64,000 bases of DNA from Euptelea pleiosperma (lineage: Eukaryota; Streptophyta; Magnoliopsida; Ranunculales; Eupteleaceae). Positions within the stretch are counted from its first letter, which is position 1. Every line of letters begins with the position of its first letter. The stretch spans positions 9,971,464 to 10,035,463 of the forward strand of contig CM068548.1 in the NCBI GenBank assembly GCA_035048495.1, given 5' to 3'. Below, piece by piece: positions 59,946 to 64,000 of the stretch. Below the pieces are notes generated by a model. That model ran no database searches and was not told the origin of the DNA. It saw nothing but the letters and a program-made list of their open reading frames with translations. A program made the translations under genes and the position numbers.

Positions 59946-60399
59946 AAAAAGCAATCTTTTCAAAGACTCGAATTCAGGACATGGTGCCTGCTCTAATAGC
60001 ATTTGTTACGTACAGCCAAGCAAAAAAGAAGACAAGAGACTTAAGCAAACTCCTGCATCTAGGGGACACCTTCCACTTACTTCAACTACATATTCAAATT
60101 TTCGATAAAAGATCCTCCTCTCACGGTAGCCTTATATAAGGCTTACAAGACAACTCACACTCCTAAACTAAGCGACACTTGTAAAAAAAATAATAATTAC
60201 CTTATTAAGTTAATATCAAGTTACCCCAGACGACACCGAAAGATGTGGGTTAATTTCAAGTTACCCTCACCTGAAGGTGAAAACACATCGTGAAGGTCTT
60301 TACTAAACATTCTGATGGTCAAGTCAACTACTCTTCTTACTAAACATAAGCTCTGATGGGCCAAACATCAATACTGTCAGTGATCTCTACGAGGATACC

Positions 60400-60441
60400 C
60401 CGTGCAAGGTGCACGTGCATCGCACATGGCGTTCCCCTAGT
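60400..60441 (+). mobile_element. Helitron-like 3' terminus
   Basis: GTGCACGTGCATCGCACATGG forms a hairpin shortly before CCCCTAG, followed by T, the arrangement of a Helitron 3' end (hairpin, CTRR, then T of the target). The 5' start was not found. Confidence 0.45.
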
Positions 60442-60899
60442 TATTTTTAGAAAAATGCTTCCCCTAACAATGGGATGAAAAGTATATGTTTGAAGCTATT
60501 GATCATTGGATTCAAGAGCTCCACGGACGAAAAAGAACACGGTTAAGGCTATTGACCATTGGATTCAAGAGATCCAGGGTCCATGGTACAACTGTAAAAA
60601 CGAGACAGCAACTGTAAAAACAAGACAGCTTTTGAATAGTAAATCATGAAGTTTACTTTGAATAAACAATCTTAACCAGTTTAACTAATCCAAGTCCCAT
60701 GATTAGGGGTGTCAACGGGTATTAAAAATGTGAAATTGATTTGAAAATGCAATTAGACAGTTTTGTTTTTTGACAAACAATTCTATCCATACAATTAGGC
60801 TCCAACCGACTTTGGGTTTGGGGTTGGGATGGCCCCTTCAGTACTTGGGTTGGGCTCAGGCCTACCTGACCTCAACATTCTCAGCTCAATAATGAGATT

Positions 60900-61131
60900 T
60901 CTCCCTAAACTTCAATACTACCCCTAGATCACCTCTGGATCTTTGAACCCAAAATAATGCTCAATATCTACATTGGAAATCAACCCATGAAAACGACTCC
61001 AATCAAATGCATAGAAATCAATAATCTTTGAATGCAGGTCTACTAGGGATGACCCAACATCCATTCGGTCAGTGATCTCTAAGAGTGTGCCACGTGTAAG
61101 GTGCACGTGCAACGCACATGGTGTCCCCTAG
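60900..61131 (+). mobile_element. Half G-box MITE fused to a Helitron-like 3' end
   Basis: 60900-61095 is the right half of a G-box family element ending GTGCCACGTG. It runs straight into AAGGTGCACGTGCAACGCAC and CCCCTAG|T, almost the same terminus as at 60441. Either a Helitron captured the MITE half or the two lie next to each other. Confidence 0.45.
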
Positions 61132-61629
61132 TATAGATAAAAGAAGAAAAATGACAAAAGGGACATGTAAATTACTTGGGAGTTGGATGAGTTTAATATG
61201 CAGATAGACGAAATATTCACGAATAATGATAGCAGAATATTAATCCTAATCACACAACTGAATATATTACCAATATGTACAAGGTAAGCACCTGCATTTT
61301 AAGCAGCCCGTGTACACGAACTTCCCTTCCCGACTGAATGATGAAGAAAAATGCAGAGGCCTTCCACTTCCTCAGATAACATTTGAAGTCACAATAAGAA
61401 CCCACTTCTCAGTAGCATCAACTTAAGTGTGAAACGGAAAATGGTTTCGACAGCAGCAACCATACCCCATATCTGCAATGAGATGGAACCATGAGGAGTT
61501 ATCTTTCAACAAGTCCACGAGGGGTGCTTGATTACAAATGTATGGAAATCTATTCAAAAGGATCTAGTTCATTTGGAAGCTCTGATTATCGATGCTTATG
61601 TGCCTCATACGATCACCATCAGTTCCATC

Positions 61630-64000
61630 TCAAGTTTGGCGACCCTTTCTATTGCTCATCTCTGAGTACATTTCTTCTATCATTGGTTTCCATAGACGTA
61701 CTCGTGCATTAATGAACCAATTGGATACCTGATTGTAAACACAAATAATGCAAGGTAGAAGAAGTAAGATGAAGAGATCACTTGCCAACACTGAATAAGT
61801 GTACTAGAGCCGTAAATACCTGGCTCCTTGTCAATCCACTTTTTACCGCGAGTAAATGCTTCTCGGTGTCCTTTGGATACCTGAAATCCATAGAATATGT
61901 GATTACCACCAACCTTCAAAATCAGAAAAATTTAAGAGAAATTCTTGAGGTTAATTTTACGGGTAAATCTTAGCTGAATGTTAGATTGGAGTACCATCTC
62001 ATCTATAAATGGAATATGCAAACATGTGACCTTCATGCAACAAGTCAAGACCAACATTTGATGGGCCCTATCTAGGAGATCTTGCATGTTAGAAAAAATT
62101 GATCAGACAACTGAAAACATGCCATCATACTCTGTTTGGGGACTGTATTTTTTTATTGTACAAAAGAATGTGACAGACTGGATTTTTTACTTTGTTCGGC
62201 ACGCACGAACACATGTCATATATTTCTGCTCATCTGCATCAATAAAAAATTTAGCGAAGGAACTCACGGATGGAGGAAATTCTGAAACATCCACGCCCGT
62301 AAAACTGAGACAGATTTTTCTGGCAAGCCTCTTTGTGGTCTCCACAATTCATGATCATTTCTCTTTAGATGCTGAAGAGCCCATTGCTTTGGGATAATAG
62401 AAGACTCGAACAATCTCTCCTCTGTTGTGGACCCACTGCTACGGCCTTCTCCGGTCATTAGGATTTGGTTAGTGATTCTCTTCCTCAGGTTTTTATATAG
62501 GAGAGATATTGTCTGAAGGGCAAAACGAGCATGTATCTGAGGGTCCAACTCAGTTGCAGCATGGAATGCAGATATGACCACGTGGATCTCATCCAAGCAT
62601 TGGTTGAATCTGCTATCAACCTGGGTCCAGAAAGTAAAATTGTAATGTATTTGAAGTAAAAACAGTAAAAAACGCAATAGAAACAGACAAACTAGCTACA
62701 ATCATAGTCTGCAAGCCGGGTGTGTCAACTTGGGACTGGACCTAGTCACCCCAACCAGAACATAGATAGGTTTTTGGTCACAGCAAACTTGGGTTACCCT
62801 GCTTACCAGGAAGATCAGGCTGATTTGAAAAAGACTCATCCAAGTTGACCAGGATGATTCAGTTGTCAAAATTTATGTTTAAAATTTTGATGATTCTTTA
62901 GATTCTGTGTGACAGAGAACTACAATCTAACTCTATTAAGGAGTGGTGGGGATTTCTTTACACATGCAGCTGAGGTGGCCAACCCAAAGGTGCTGATGCA
63001 CTTTGCCACCTGAACATCTCCCCAAATAGCAAGCTTCAGCCCAATAGCACTCTGCCACATGGCAAAAGGAGGCGTGCTTCTTTCTTTTCTTTTTTTCCTT
63101 TTTCTTTTATAATTCAATGGTTGCAACTCTTAGTGGGAGAAGTATAGTACATGATAGGGTATAGGCATGATGTGGACAAGGTCTCCGAATATCCAATCAA
63201 TAGGGTCGTCCATCAGATGGATGATCTAGACTGACCACGTCACATGTAAAGAAAACCCCACACTACAGTTCCAAGTCCCAGTCCTGGTTTTTAAACAATG
63301 CCTATAAAGGAAAAGAACATAAGATATAAAACCCACATACCACTTGTAGCAGAGCCAACAGTTGAGCTTTCTTGACTTCGATCTCCTGTCTTTGCAACCT
63401 CCGGTTCATTTGATCCTCAGATCTGGTTTCTCCAGCAGAATAAGGAAATTCATCAGACCTAGTAACTGAAATCCCCCTCTGACCAGTGCAACTCGAAGAA
63501 AATGACATCTTCGCCTCAATCCCAACCCCTTCTGACAAACCATTCAGGTGATCTAGATTTCCAAGTGAATAGCTTGCAACTTCAGCAAGTAATTGCTGGA
63601 CTACACGGAGATATTTCGACCCAGATGATAAATGTGAGAACTGAACTGACCTATAAGAACCAAAACCCAGAGAAAGTTCCTTATTGCTAGAGGTTTGTTT
63701 GGAACCCAACCCCACTCCCAATCCAACTTCGTGTATAGAATCCTGAGTGACACCAGAACAGCTTATTTCGGAGCATTGATCTGGGATTGTTGACCCATTG
63801 ATAATAGAAGGCTGGCACGTGGCGAGACTTAGGGACAGCTCATTACTGGGAATAGAGTAGCCATACGGATGATCTGCACTCGCATCAGACTTGTTTGATG
63901 AAATCCACCCAGTTGGATCCAAGCTTCCTATGAAATGGTTTGGTTGATACACTGTTCTTATGGGGGGTTTTCCTGCAAGTTCTAGAGGACCCAAAAGCTT
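61630..64000 (-). CDS. BELL-class homeodomain protein, ATH1-like, 5' partial
   Basis: Exons are 64000-63341 (open at the window edge), 62620-62268, 61880-61820 and 61728-61630, all GT-AG. The 61-bp third exon inside the homeobox is typical of BELL genes. Motifs in order: NELSLSLA; the SKY box ([19 protein letters not shown]); the BELL domain ([20 protein letters not shown], then [20 protein letters not shown]); and the TALE homeodomain ([51 protein letters not shown]). [17 protein letters not shown]...ASYSL and [10 protein letters not shown] all match Arabidopsis ATH1, not other BELL proteins. ATH1 works with KNOX partners in meristems and stem growth and delays flowering through FLC. The protein ends 11 residues after IEEMY, shorter than ATH1 as I recall it. 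The start codon lies beyond the window. Confidence 0.88.

Noticed and set aside
59711..59947. Frame starting with a poly-Gly run
   Set aside because: The glycines come from the poly(C) run. The remainder has no recognisable domain or second exon.

Overview
The window is nuclear DNA of a flowering plant. It is AT-rich, and it has spliced genes with GT-AG introns, plant-only gene families (DYW-type PPR, DUF247, BELL homeodomain) and a dense load of small transposons. I cannot name the species. The window ends exactly on a HindIII site (AAGCTT), which would fit a BAC end but may be chance.

Layout. 1-18000 holds no intact gene: LINE remnants (362-1700), many small DNA transposons, a 2.5 kb inverted Helitron-like complex (6305-8805), and two stretches that look like 5' UTR/intron but have no reading frame (3690-5090 and 13260-15260). 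18103-19464 is an intronless DUF247 gene. 20700-27230 is transposon-rich and includes a Ty3/gypsy gag remnant with a 128-bp tandem array and a captured ABC-transporter exon. 27426-29444 and 33559-36016 are tandem copies of a HAD-type (PHOSPHO/PS2-like) phosphatase, each with four exons. 36020-43013 is transposons. 43139-46396 is a seven-exon mitochondrial coenzyme A carrier. 51209-52768 (minus) is a DYW-class PPR editing factor resembling DYW2. 53215-54228 is a 1 kb foldback behind it. 56856-57745 (minus) is a serine acetyltransferase broken by a one-base frameshift. 58149-58566 is a complete TRIM retrotransposon. 61630-64000 (minus) is the 3' part of an ATH1-like BELL homeobox gene that runs off the window.

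The genes do not form a pathway. They are ordinary dispersed plant genes: organelle RNA editing, CoA import into mitochondria, cysteine synthesis, phosphate recycling and meristem/flowering control. What stands out is the transposon landscape. I could bound about 15 small non-autonomous elements with target-site duplications (TSDs): hAT-like with 8 bp, Mutator-like with 9 bp, Tourist-like with 3 bp, a SINE with 14 bp and a TRIM with a degenerate 5-bp one. One palindromic family carries a perfect G-box (CACGTG) near one or both ends in many copies. Members lie upstream of several genes, one of them 126 bp from the CoA-carrier start codon. No canonical tRNA or rRNA gene and no CRISPR array was seen.
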